This document shows positions 6,908-16,144 of a stretch of DNA of 64,000 bases, piece after piece. The position numbers and the translations under genes were made by a program. Source of the DNA: Solobacterium sp. (GTDB lineage: Bacteria > Bacillota_I > Bacilli_A > Erysipelotrichales > Erysipelotrichaceae); assembly GCA_017469885.1 (NCBI GenBank), contig JAFUFO010000016.1, positions 85,090-149,089 on the forward strand, written 5' to 3'. Under the pieces are notes generated by a model. The model saw only the letters and a program-made list of their open reading frames with translations, ran no database searches and was not told where the DNA came from. How positions within the stretch are numbered: the first letter of the stretch is position 1; each line of letters opens with the position of its first letter.

Positions 6908-9091
6908 ATGAGAATTCCGATTCAGATACAGATGACCGCAGGCGAAAACGGGGCTACCGCCCTTTTGATGATGCTTGGATACTTCGGGAAATATGTACCG
7001 ATCCAGGAAGTCCGTGATGTCTGCATCACCTCGCGCAACGGAACCAGTCCCGAACAGATGAAGGATGCGGCGGAACACTATGGTCTTGAGGCGGAGATTC
7101 TGAGGCTGTCTGTCGAGGAGCTGAAGGATGCGCAGCTGCCGCTTCTGATCTGCTGGAAGAAACGCTATTACGCAATTGTCACAAAGTATTCCGACAGTAT
7201 TGTCGAAGTAATCGATCCGGCCAAGGGAATGTACAAGAGCCCGATGAATGCATTTAAAAAGCATTATTCCGGAACGGCGATCCGCCTGTCAAAAGGCCCG
7301 GGCTTCGAACCCGGCGGAAAGCGGGAATCGCTTTATACGCTCCTGAAAGACCGCGTGAAGTCACTGAAGAAACCGATGTTCGGGCTGCTTGTGTTCTCCC
7401 TGCTCTGTATCTGGCTGGATATGGCACTGTCCCGCGGGCAGAAGACCATGATGGACAACGTTGTCAGCACCGACGGTGATCTGTCCTTCCTGACGCCGTT
7501 TCTGAACCTGTTTGGAAAAACCGCAGCGGACCGTCCCTCTGCGGCAGTGATCATGATGGCCATCCTGCTGGGCGGAATTCTGCTGTATGCGGTATTTACG
7601 ATCCTGAAGGAAACCATCATCAATAACGCCACAAGGAATATGCTGGCGGAATCCGGCAGTGATATGTTCAAGCATCTGTTCGGACAGCCGCTTCGCTTCT
7701 TTGAACAGTACAGCGCCGGCGAACTGATGCAGCGGATGAGCGGCAATCAGAAGCTTGCCCATACGCTGGTAAGTTCTCTGGTGCCCCGCCTGATCAACGC
7801 GGTCATGACCGTGTTCTATTTCGGTCTGCTTCTGTCCTACAATAAGACCATTGCCCTGCTCTGTATCGGCATTGAACTCATAAATTCCTTCATTGTGCTG
7901 CGCCTGCAGGAACGCACTGCGATCATCTCCCGCTCCATGGCAACCAGCACCGGTGCATTGAATTCCTCCGTGCTCAACGGTATGAGCATGATCGATACAA
8001 TCAAATCCACCGGTTCGGAAAAAGCTTTCTTCAACATGTGGTATGAGTCGCAGTCTCAGGTCAATGAATCGAAGATCGCGACCTTCCAGATCAATCAGGT
8101 GATCCGGGCGGTATCCGATGTCCACAATTATCTCCTTCAGGGCATCCAGCTGTTTCTCGGTGCGTACTTCATCACGCAGGGTCAGTTCACGCTCGGAACA
8201 ATCGCACTGTTCCGAAGCGTGCTCGGAAATCTGCGCGGTTCTCTGAATAATGTGCTTACCTCCGTCAATACCCTGCAGTCCATGCGTACAAACATTGAGC
8301 GTGTGGAAGATATCAACCGCCGGCCAGTACCGGAAGAAATCCCGCTGGAAGACGGAAAGGTATATGACAAACTGCCGGGACATATCGAAGTATCCCATGT
8401 GAATTACCGGTACAATCCGGGTGATGACCTGGCAGTCGATGATGTCAGCATGGAAGTCAGTCCCGGTCAGATTGTCGCAATTGTCGGCGGCACCGGATGC
8501 GGCAAGAGCACCCTTCTGAAACTCATGGCGGATCTGTATAGACCGGAATCCGGTGAGATCCTTTACTCCGGACTGAAGCGGGAAGAGATCCCGGATGTCG
8601 TGTTCCATTCTTCGATCATGACCGTCGATCAGGAATCGGTCGTCTTTGAGGATTCTGTCTATTCCAATATCCGGATGTGGGACAGCACGATTGAGGATTA
8701 TGAAATCTACCTCGCCGCACGGGATGCGCAGATCCATGACCGCATCATGCGTGATCCGGCAGGCTATGCCACCGAGATACTTGAAAACGGACGGAACTTC
8801 TCCGGCGGAGAACTGCAGCGCCTGGAACTGGCGCGGGCACTGGCGCATGAGCCGACCGTTCTGTTTCTTGATGAATTCACGTCTGCCCTGGATGCCCTTA
8901 CCGAAAGCAAGGTCATTCAGGCGATCCGCGACAAGCGCACGACCTGCGTGATCGTCGCACACCGTCTTTCCACGATCGTAGACTGTGACCGCATCTATGT
9001 CATGGATAAAGGCAAAATCGTTCAGGAAGGAACCCACAGTGAACTGTACAGCCAGGAAGGTCTGTACCGTCAGCTGATCGGGTCACAGTAA
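6908..9091 (+). CDS. ABC exporter with inactive C39-like domain (NHLM ABC1 type)
   Basis: The 727-residue protein combines an N-terminal peptidase C39-like domain (1-130), a six-helix exporter permease (about 155-450) and an ATPase. The ATPase has Walker A GGTGCGKST near 527, signature FSGGELQ near 631 and Walker B VLFLDEFTSALD near 652. The layout is that of the first transporter of NHLM-type peptide-export systems. In active C39 domains the N-terminal motif reads ECGA with a catalytic Cys; here it is QMTAGENGAT, so Asn14 replaces Cys. The later catalytic His region reads RYYAIV with no His, while the Asp of IDPAKG is kept. The domain should bind but not cut cargo. Start at 6908, after GGAGG. 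The second ABC gene follows 12 bases later. Confidence 0.85.
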   Translation: MRIPIQIQMTAGENGATALLMMLGYFGKYVPIQEVRDVCITSRNGTSPEQMKDAAEHYGLEAEILRLSVEELKDAQLPLLICWKKRYYAIVTKYSDSIVEVIDPAKGMYKSPMNAFKKHYSGTAIRLSKGPGFEPGGKRESLYTLLKDRVKSLKKPMFGLLVFSLLCIWLDMALSRGQKTMMDNVVSTDGDLSFLTPFLNLFGKTAADRPSAAVIMMAILLGGILLYAVFTILKETIINNATRNMLAESGSDMFKHLFGQPLRFFEQYSAGELMQRMSGNQKLAHTLVSSLVPRLINAVMTVFYFGLLLSYNKTIALLCIGIELINSFIVLRLQERTAIISRSMATSTGALNSSVLNGMSMIDTIKSTGSEKAFFNMWYESQSQVNESKIATFQINQVIRAVSDVHNYLLQGIQLFLGAYFITQGQFTLGTIALFRSVLGNLRGSLNNVLTSVNTLQSMRTNIERVEDINRRPVPEEIPLEDGKVYDKLPGHIEVSHVNYRYNPGDDLAVDDVSMEVSPGQIVAIVGGTGCGKSTLLKLMADLYRPESGEILYSGLKREEIPDVVFHSSIMTVDQESVVFEDSVYSNIRMWDSTIEDYEIYLAARDAQIHDRIMRDPAGYATEILENGRNFSGGELQRLELARALAHEPTVLFLDEFTSALDALTESKVIQAIRDKRTTCVIVAHRLSTIVDCDRIYVMDKGKIVQEGTHSELYSQEGLYRQLIGSQ

Positions 9092-9103
9092 GGAGGTGCC
9101 GTT

Positions 9104-11325
9104 ATGGGTATTTACAGTGATCTGATCCGCAAAAAAGAAGAAAACAACAAGCTCATGGAGCAGTACGCCGATGAGGCGCTGTTTCATGACCAGCATATCC
9201 GGCGCATGGAGAGTGACATCGATGACATGCAGAGTGCGCTGATCTTTATTCTGGATAAATTTCACATTCCGGCAGTTCGCCGTTATGGCTATCATTCCGT
9301 GGATGCGGTGATGGAGTCCATGCTTGATCCGCACGGCATCATGTACCGCTATGCGGAGTCTGTCGCAGACGAAGCAAAAGAACGCACCGAATACATTCTT
9401 GCGTACCGTGAGGACGGCAAAGTCGTGGCACTGACTCCGACTCTGCTTGGCTATCAGTGGTACTGCCCGCATGATTCTTCCCGCGGGCAGGCAACCCGGA
9501 AATACTGCCGGTCGCTGAAACCGGGCTGTTATGTCATCAATCAGCCGATGCAGGTATCGAAGTCCATCGTCTGGACCTTCATCCGCAATACGCTGAAGTA
9601 CATGACCATATACGATGCGGCGTATCTTGTGATATCCACTGCGCTTGTGTCGGGACTTGGTCTGCTTCTGCCGCGTATCAGCAACTGGGTGTACAACACG
9701 TTCCTGACGGATCCCAATGCGGATACGGCGATGCTGAAAACGGTGTTTGCGATGTTCATGACCCTGAATATCGTCCGCGGTCTGATCACGCTTCTGAAGC
9801 AGCGGGTGCTCAATATGCTGAAGAACCGGGTGTCCATCCGGATTCAGGCAGATGTCATGGCACGCATTCTTCACCTGCCCCGCTCCTTCTTCTCGGAGAA
9901 CTCTTCCGGAAAGCTGTCAAAGCGGATTTCCAACTGTACGAATCTCTCCGCAATGATCATCAATATCTTCCTGGATATCCTGCTGAACTTTTCGTTCTCG
10001 GGTGTCTATCTTGCCCAGATGAAACGGCTTGCGCCGGAACTGTTCCTGCCGGCAGTCTTCTTCATTCTTCTGAAGATCATTGCGGCGATTCTTGCGGCGA
10101 TCGGAAACGCCTTCATTGACCGCAAATCCATGGAAGTGGAGATGGAGAGCAGCAGCTTCTTCTATTCCGTTGTCCGCGGCATTCAGAAGATCAAAGGCAT
10201 GGGGCAGAAAAAGCCGTCTATGCCAAGTGGGCTGAAAACTACCGCAACATTCTGCATTATCAGTACAACCAGCCATTCTTCCTGCGGCATCAGGGCGCGA
10301 TTATCACCATGCTTACCAGCGCCGCTACTGTTACGCTGATGGGACTGACCGCGGTGAACGGACTGACCCGTGAAAGCTACATGGTATTTACCACTTCCTA
10401 CTCCATGGTCATCTCGGTTGCTTCAACGGTCACCGGTGTCATGAGCAATCTCTTCCGGATGAAAAACCTTGCGGACAATGTCCGTCCGATCTTCGCATCG
10501 AAATCCGATACAAAACCGAATCTCGAATATGTCCGTCATCTCAATGGCCGCATCCGGGCAGAGAATATTCACTTTTCCTACGAAGATGAATCCCGCGGCT
10601 GTCTGCGCGGCGTTTCGCTGAATGTTCGTGCCGGTGAAAAGATCGCCATCGTCGGCGAAAGCGGATGCGGAAAGAGCACACTGCTCAAAATACTCATGGG
10701 CATGGAAACACCGGATTCCGGCGCTGTCTATTTTGACGACAAGGACATCACCCTGCTCAATCAGAAATCTCTGCGTCAGCGGATCGGATCGGTCTTCCAG
10801 TTCAGCAAGCTCTTCCCCGGCACCATCTTCAGCAACGTCACCTTCGGCGCAACGGAAGAGGTCAGCGAAGAGGAAGTATGGAGCGCACTGGATAAAGCAT
10901 GTATCGGTGATTACATCCGTACGCTTCCGCTCGGCATCAACACGGAGATCTCCGAGTCCAATTCCTGCGGTTTCTCCGGCGGTCAGCGGCAGCGGATCCT
11001 GATTGCCCGTGCACTGATCGGCAAACCAGGCGTACTGATTCTGGACGAGGCAACGTCGGCGCTTGACAACATGACGCAGAAGAAGGTTCTTGAGGCTGTC
11101 AACGGACTCTCCTGCACCGTGATCATGGTCGCCCATCGTCTTTCCACCGTTGAAAACTGCGACAAGATCATCATGCTGGAAAACGGCGTAATCGCAGAAG
11201 AAGGAACCTACAGCGAACTGATGGAACGCGGCGGAAAATTCGCAAAGCTGGTCGAGAAACAGCTGATCAAAGAAGAGGAAGAAAAACAGAAAAAAGCCCG
11301 GCCGGAGCCGGTGCTCATCGCCTGA
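9104..11325 (+). pseudogene. second ABC exporter gene (NHLM ABC2 type), frameshifted near 10201
   Basis: Two overlapping frames together encode one protein of about 740 residues. It has an N-terminal domain without obvious motifs (about 1-150), a permease (about 170-450) and an ATPase (Walker A GESGCGKST, signature CGFSGGQRQR, Walker B LILDEATSALD). The first frame reads through IQKIKGMG and then runs into junk, stopping at 10339. The correct sequence continues in the -1 frame as AEKAVYAKWAENY. The break lies in a G4 run at 10201-10204, followed by A5 at 10208-10212. A family-like GAEK motif fits one missing G. A start codon exists in the second frame at 10309, but it would give an ATPase lacking its permease. 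Sequencing error, real inactivation and -1 recoding at AAA-AAG all remain possible. AGGAGG precedes the start. Confidence 0.75.
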
Positions 11326-11333
11326 AACGATAC

Positions 11334-11365
11334 AGGAGCCATTCCGATGAGGAACGGCTCCTTTT
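11334..11365. terminator. bidirectional intrinsic terminator after the exporter genes
   Basis: A 12-bp stem with one mismatch (11334-11345 with 11351-11362) and 5-base loop is followed by T4 on the plus strand. On the minus strand it follows the stop of the small broken gene at 11371. Confidence 0.8.
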
Positions 11366-11370
11366 CATTA

Positions 11371-11572
11371 TCATGCCTGCAGTTTTTCCTGCTGGATCTC
11401 GACAATGGTTTTCTCTGTCATGGTCATGCCCGGTGAAGCAATCCGTCCCATATTGTGCATGGTATCTTCCGGTGTGAACCCGTTGATGCCGTGCACACTG
11501 TCAATATGCACGCCGCTGAGCGCAAGCTCCACGCTTTCAAACGCCCGCAGCACAGGCGGCGATGCCTTTCAT
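11371..11572 (-). pseudogene. remnant or frameshifted small gene
   Basis: A minus-strand ATG at 11572 with an upstream CAGGGA opens MKGIAACAAGV and stops at once. In the +1 frame, coding-like sequence continues from about 11553 for 60 residues (FESVELALSG, HGINGFTPEDTMHNMG, SPGMTMTEKTIVEIQQ) to a stop beside a terminator. Removing one base from GCGGGCG or GTTTG would join them into about 65 residues. The second part looks like genuine conserved coding sequence, but I do not recognise the family. Either a short gene with one frameshift, or the tail of a decayed larger one. Confidence 0.4.
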
Positions 11573-11600
11573 CGTGCATCCCTGATTTCCGCCGTGTTTC

Positions 11601-12554
11601 TTATCCTCTTCGGTCAAAGCGCAAGCAGACAGAATCATCGGTTCTGCGCAGCACCAGCTGCATTCCTTCGGTATATATCACCCATTCACTGTCATTCTCA
11701 TCACGTAACAGAACATGCCATCCGGTATCCGCGTCTTTATACGGTTCATGAATCGTATCTGTAACCGTATAGCTCATTTCACTGCGGCCCGGATCATTGA
11801 TTACGTCCACATCGACCGTATCCCGCAGTCCGTAACTGTAGATGATGTATTGTGTGCCGCTGTCATTGCAGACCCAGTATCCGGAGACCAGGGCACTGAT
11901 CTCCATATCCGTATTGTCCGTGTCTCTTCCGGTTACGATCCGGCTGCCGTCATATACGAACCCGCTGCTGATGAGATTTTCTTCGCGAATCCCGGACTGA
12001 AGCGTCTCAGCAAATTCATTCAGGATCTCATATCTGCCTTCCGGGATCACATTGTCATAACTGATCCGGCAGTATTCCCGCCTGTATCCGCCGGTTTCCG
12101 AGTCATCAAAGTACATTCCGATCGATGTGGAAGGTCCGTCCAGCGCAATATGTTCCTCATCAAACGGAAGATCTTCCCAGACAGAAAGATTGTTTCTGTC
12201 GATGCGCTCGCGCAGTGCGTCAAACAGCTGCTCATCCGCCGTGTATTCCTTCTCGATCAGAGAAAAGGAATGTTCCGCAGCATGGGATGTCCTTATCATT
12301 GCCCTGCCGTCCTTGTCCCGGTACAGCTCGATCAGATTCGTGTCTCCCTGCATTCCGCCGCCGTGAGAATACTGCACTCCCGTCAGCGGTCCGTGCGACA
12401 CTTCAACACCCCGCAGTTCTTCCAGAGTGACATCCTTTCGGAATTTATGATTACTGTCATACAGCGGCTTCTTACAGGAACTTAATCCGGGCATCAGAAC
12501 ACCTCCTGTCAGAATCATTAATAAAAGACGATTGTATAAATTATGCCGTTTCAT
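11601..12554 (-). CDS. lipoprotein of unknown function
   Basis: The 317-residue protein starts with a signal peptide and a good lipobox (MPGLSSC, cysteine near residue 27), so it should be anchored to the outer face of the membrane. The mature part is acidic and mixed alpha/beta, with no recognised domain; it includes GVQYSHGGGMQGDTNLIELY, a helical stretch and a C-terminal beta-rich region. Start at 12554 (AGGAACG upstream) rather than the ATG 13 codons earlier, because the signal peptide begins there. The broken gene at 11371-11572 lies 28 bases downstream. Confidence 0.7.
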   Translation of the reverse strand: MKRHNLYNRLLLMILTGGVLMPGLSSCKKPLYDSNHKFRKDVTLEELRGVEVSHGPLTGVQYSHGGGMQGDTNLIELYRDKDGRAMIRTSHAAEHSFSLIEKEYTADEQLFDALRERIDRNNLSVWEDLPFDEEHIALDGPSTSIGMYFDDSETGGYRREYCRISYDNVIPEGRYEILNEFAETLQSGIREENLISSGFVYDGSRIVTGRDTDNTDMEISALVSGYWVCNDSGTQYIIYSYGLRDTVDVDVINDPGRSEMSYTVTDTIHEPYKDADTGWHVLLRDENDSEWVIYTEGMQLVLRRTDDSVCLRFDRRG

Positions 12555-12610
12555 AACATGCGTTCCTGTTTTCATTGTAACGTATATCATCATGATTCGG
12601 GCATCAGACA

Positions 12611-12656
12611 GAAAAAGATCCTCTCAGGCATCTGCCCAAGAGGATCTCTTTTTCTT
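12611..12656. terminator. bidirectional intrinsic terminator
   Basis: A perfect GATCCTCT (12617-12624) / AGAGGATC (12639-12646) stem has an A run on its left and a T run on its right. On the minus strand it ends gapA. Confidence 0.8.
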
Positions 12657-12681
12657 AATCTCTTCTGTTAAGACGTTTTAA

Positions 12682-13722
12682 TTACTTAACGTTGGAGAAG
12701 TACTTGATGGTACGAACCATCTGAGAAGTATAGGAGTTCTCGTTGTCATACCAAGCAACTACCTGAACGAGGTACTCGCCGTCCGCAACCTTGGAAACCA
12801 TTGTCTGGTTAGCATCAAAGAGGGAACCAAACTTCATGCCGATGATATCGGAGGAAACGAGCTTCTCGGTTGTGTAACCGAAGGACTCGTTAGCAGCAGC
12901 CTTCATAGCAGCGTTGATTTCATCAACAGTTACTTCATCCTTCTTAACAACTGCGTGCAGGATTGTTGTGGAACCTGTAGGGGTCGGAACACGCTGTGCA
13001 GCACCGATGAGCTTGCCGTTGAGCTCAGGGATAACAAGGCCGATTGCCTTAGCAGCACCTGTGCTGTTCGGAACGATGTTCGCAGCACCGGCACGAGCTC
13101 TCTGAACGTCACCCTTTCTCTGCGGGCCGTCGAGAATCATCTGGTCGCCTGTGTAAGCGTGAACAGTTGTCATGATACCGCTCTGAATCGGAGCATAGTC
13201 ATTGAGTGCCTTTGTCATCGGAGCCAGGCAGTTTGTTGTGCAGGAAGCAGCGGAGATAACTGTGTCTTCCGGCTTCAGTGTTTCGTGGTTTACGTTGTAA
13301 ACGATTGTCGGAAGATCGTTTCCTGCCGGAGCAGAGATAACAACCTTACGAGCGCCTGCCTTAATGTGAGCAGAAGCCTTTTCCTTGCTGGTGTAGAAAC
13401 CTGTGCACTCGAGAACAACATCGATCTTCAGATCGCCCCAAGGAAGGTTGTTTGCATCAGCTTCCTTGTAGATCTGCAGTGTCTTGCCGTCTACAGTGAT
13501 TGTGTTTGCTTCGTCATCAGCAGTAACGGTGTGAAGGTTCTCACCGATCTTTCCGCAGTAGCCGCCCTGTGCTGTGTCATACTTCAGCAGGTGAGCAAGC
13601 ATGGAAGGCTTTGTCAGGTCGTTGATAGCTACTACTTCGTAGCCTTCAGCGCCGAACATCTGGCGGAAAGCAAGACGTCCAATACGTCCGAATCCATTAA
13701 TCGCAACTCTTACATCTGTCAT
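12682..13722 (-). CDS. gapA: glyceraldehyde-3-phosphate dehydrogenase
   Basis: This is the NAD-dependent glycolytic enzyme of 346 residues. The N-terminus [16 protein letters not shown] is the Rossmann motif. The active site [12 protein letters not shown] holds the catalytic Cys near residue 157. HAYTGDQ holds the partner His, and [15 protein letters not shown] closes the protein. Codon choice is more biased than in its neighbours, as expected for a very highly expressed gene. AGGAGG and a strong promoter precede it. It is transcribed alone between two terminators. Confidence 0.97.
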   Translation of the reverse strand: MTDVRVAINGFGRIGRLAFRQMFGAEGYEVVAINDLTKPSMLAHLLKYDTAQGGYCGKIGENLHTVTADDEANTITVDGKTLQIYKEADANNLPWGDLKIDVVLECTGFYTSKEKASAHIKAGARKVVISAPAGNDLPTIVYNVNHETLKPEDTVISAASCTTNCLAPMTKALNDYAPIQSGIMTTVHAYTGDQMILDGPQRKGDVQRARAGAANIVPNSTGAAKAIGLVIPELNGKLIGAAQRVPTPTGSTTILHAVVKKDEVTVDEINAAMKAAANESFGYTTEKLVSSDIIGMKFGSLFDANQTMVSKVADGEYLVQVVAWYDNENSYTSQMVRTIKYFSNVK

Positions 13723-13752
13723 TATAGTTATTTTGACCTCCTATTTTGTTGC

Positions 13753-13788
13753 GTATAAATTATACGTTTTTGGGGCTTATACAGTCAA
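13753..13788 (-). promoter_or_regulatory. gapA promoter with a palindrome over the -10
   Basis: On the minus strand TTGACT (13783-13788), an 18-base spacer and TATAAT (13759-13764) make a near-consensus promoter. The -10 sits in a perfect palindrome GTATAA-A-TTATAC (13753-13765), which could be an operator or simply AT-rich chance. The transcript leader is about 30 bases. Confidence 0.75.
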
Positions 13789-13913
13789 TTGATAAGTGAA
13801 TCTTTTCACCGGTTTTCCACATGCATTTTTATACCTGCGTCTTAATCGCAGAAAAACAGCAGCATTTTTCCGTTTTCTGCATAGTTATGCGCATATTTTC
13901 CATCCCTGCCCAG

Positions 13914-13941
13914 ACAAAAACGGATGCCGAAACGGCATCCG
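13914..13941 (-). terminator. intrinsic terminator of the rapZ operon
   Basis: A 9-bp perfect stem (CGGATGCCG 13921-13929 with 13933-13941) and 3-base loop runs into T5 on the minus strand. It lies after the last gene of the rapZ-yvcK-whiA operon. Confidence 0.85.
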
Positions 13942-13965
13942 CTGGTCTGAGTGATTCTGACCGGA

Positions 13966-14880
13966 TCAGACGGTTTCCACCATCATCAGCGGCTTCGTGC
14001 TGATGCGGTACGCTTCCTGAATTGTCCGTGCTTCACAGCTGAACAGTTTTGAGAACAGACGCGGTTCATTGAGACGGGCCATGACAACCGGATATGTGCG
14101 CTGTTTCGCGTTCGGAAACAGCCGGCTCAGGTTTTCCGCCTGTGAAACGTGAAGCGTTACCGTTGCACGCTCCTGCATTGCGGCATGAACAAGTTTCATG
14201 ATCGCCGTGGAATCCTGATAGATCATTTCCTCGATCTTTGCTTCGCGGCCTTCCAGCAGCACCGTCGCATAACCGCGGATATTGTTCTTCTCATCAAAGT
14301 ACGCCACGACCTTGCCGCCGCGGGTATTGATCTCCCGCTTCAGATTTTCAAAATCCTTCGGTGTTCTTGCGACATAACCGTTGAAGCGGTGCATGGAAGA
14401 ACTGTATACCTTTAACATATCCACCGGATGCGGTTCAAACATACATCCATAGGTGCTGAGACGTGCGCCCTCTTCCCGCTCCAGCGTATAGGCTGTACGG
14501 TAATAGATCGGCTCAAATCCAAACGGACGGTACGATTCACCGTAAGCCGCCGGAACCAGCGTGATCAGCTCGCGGTGCGAACAGACATCCACTGCCGTTT
14601 CAATCAGTTTCTTCATTCGTCCTTCGTTCCGGTAAGCCGGCATCGTGCATGCATGACTCAGCATGCTCATGCGGAGAATCCGGCCGTTGAACATCACATC
14701 ATGCGGAATCATACAGATGGAAGCCGCAATATTGTTTCCTTCCGTATCCACATAAAAGTACTCCGGCCGGCAGATCTGACGGAAGAAGAAATCCGCATAC
14801 CGTGGATCATCCAGCGTAAAACATACCCGCCAGTTTTCCCGGATTCCGGGAATCATTGTTTTATCAGCCTGCTGTATCAT
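13966..14880 (-). CDS. Eis-like GNAT acetyltransferase
   Basis: The 304-residue protein has the layout of the Eis/YokD group, with tandem GNAT-type domains and a C-terminal SCP2-like region. The first domain shows the acetyl-CoA loop in SHACTMPAYRNEGRMKKL near residues 75-95. YGESYRPFGFEPIYYR near 115 is a family-like block. The start overlaps the preceding membrane-protein gene by 4 bases (ATGA), so it is the last gene of the rapZ-yvcK-whiA operon. The substrate is unknown. Confidence 0.75.
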   Translation of the reverse strand: MIQQADKTMIPGIRENWRVCFTLDDPRYADFFFRQICRPEYFYVDTEGNNIAASICMIPHDVMFNGRILRMSMLSHACTMPAYRNEGRMKKLIETAVDVCSHRELITLVPAAYGESYRPFGFEPIYYRTAYTLEREEGARLSTYGCMFEPHPVDMLKVYSSSMHRFNGYVARTPKDFENLKREINTRGGKVVAYFDEKNNIRGYATVLLEGREAKIEEMIYQDSTAIMKLVHAAMQERATVTLHVSQAENLSRLFPNAKQRTYPVVMARLNEPRLFSKLFSCEARTIQEAYRISTKPLMMVETV

Positions 14881-15176
14881 ATGCTCTGCCTCTTTTCTTC
14901 ATTATCATCCTTACGGGTGAATTCCACATCTATTACTTCCGCATCTTCTGTGCGTTTCAGCCGGGCCGCCTGTTCCTGAAACAGGTCATCCTGCCAGGTT
15001 GGCTGCGGCTGTTCCTTCAGTTCCCGTTCCATCTGCTTCTTCACCTTCCGGACCCGTAGCCACAGATACAGTGCGATACCCGCAACGATCAGCAGCAGCG
15101 GCGGAAACAGAATGATAAGCAGAAAGCTCATTGCGACAAGTGCCAGAAAACCGGCAAACGGATTATTCTTCCCCAT
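14877..15176 (-). CDS. small membrane protein downstream of whiA
   Basis: The 99-residue protein has one long or two short hydrophobic segments (about residues 9-40). A basic stretch follows (RVRKVKKQMERELKE), then an acidic cytoplasmic tail likely to be helical. Its start overlaps the end of whiA by 14 bases and its end overlaps the next gene by 4, so translation is coupled. No known family is recognised. Confidence 0.75.
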   Translation of the reverse strand: MGKNNPFAGFLALVAMSFLLIILFPPLLLIVAGIALYLWLRVRKVKKQMERELKEQPQPTWQDDLFQEQAARLKRTEDAEVIDVEFTRKDDNEEKRQSI

Positions 15177-16113
15177 GCTGTTTCCTCAGTTCCTCCGCAA
15201 GATCGCGGATTTTCACAAACCGGTGCTTCATGCCGGACTTGGTTACCGAAGATCCGGTTTCACGGTTATACAGATCTGCCAGTTCACTCAGTGTCGCGTC
15301 CGGATTGCGCAGCCGGAGATCCGCAGCTTCCTGCACTTTGATATCCAGTTTCTTCAGACGGTCATACTTCTGAAGCAGTTCGATATCCGCAATCTGCTTG
15401 TTGCTGGCATGGATCGATTTTACTTCATTGGCGACATCCACGTTGTTCAGCCGCTGCATGTTATTCATGAAATCCCTTGAGATCCGCTCATTTTCAAATT
15501 CCAGCAGACAACGGTCGGCACCGCACACCCGCAGGAAATCCGAAATCCGGTCGCTTGCTTTAAGATATACCACATGCTTGGAACGCCGGGTAATGGAACG
15601 GGCAGGAATATCGAACCGCGCCATCAGATCAATCAGAAACTCCGCATGCTTTTCATTGCATGCCTTGATTTCAAGGTGATAACCGCTCGTCTGGGGGGAG
15701 TTGACGCTGCCGTCTGCCATAAAGGCTCCCGCAAGATATGCTCTTGCCCAGGAATCTTTCTGAACCACTTTCTGAAGCGGCCGGTCCTGCAGACCGCGGG
15801 CGCTGTAGATGCAGAGATCCTTCAGAATTTCCGTGACCGGTCCGTAGATCTTCATGGAATAGATCAGGTTCTTGTTCAGATTCATACGGCGGCGTACTGA
15901 TGTCTCAATATTGACGGTATAACGCCCCTTCATCATCCGGTAAATTGCCCGGGACACCGGGGCATTCTCGGTTGTTACGGCGATCGCCATGCCGCGGGAG
16001 GACACTGAAATGGAAGAGGTCATCTGAATCAGCGCAGAAAGCTCTGCCCGCTCCTCTCCGCCGGTGACACTCTTCAGTGATAACTCCTGTTTTACATCAG
16101 ATGTAAATGACAT
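15163..16113 (-). CDS. whiA: WhiA, sporulation/cell-division regulator family
   Basis: The 316-residue protein matches WhiA in length and layout. An N-terminal LAGLIDADG-like domain (AYLAGAFMADGSVNSPQ near residue 125, degenerate for nuclease activity) is followed by a C-terminal helix-turn-helix (ATLSELADLYNRETGSSVTKSGMKHR split over about residues 275-300). WhiA binds DNA and affects division and chromosome segregation in Bacillota. It lies 31 bases after yvcK in the widespread rapZ-yvcK-whiA order. GGAG precedes the ATG. Confidence 0.93.
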   Translation of the reverse strand: MSFTSDVKQELSLKSVTGGEERAELSALIQMTSSISVSSRGMAIAVTTENAPVSRAIYRMMKGRYTVNIETSVRRRMNLNKNLIYSMKIYGPVTEILKDLCIYSARGLQDRPLQKVVQKDSWARAYLAGAFMADGSVNSPQTSGYHLEIKACNEKHAEFLIDLMARFDIPARSITRRSKHVVYLKASDRISDFLRVCGADRCLLEFENERISRDFMNNMQRLNNVDVANEVKSIHASNKQIADIELLQKYDRLKKLDIKVQEAADLRLRNPDATLSELADLYNRETGSSVTKSGMKHRFVKIRDLAEELRKQHGEE

Positions 16114-16144
16114 GCTGTCTCCGTTTCCAACCTGGCTGTTTTAT

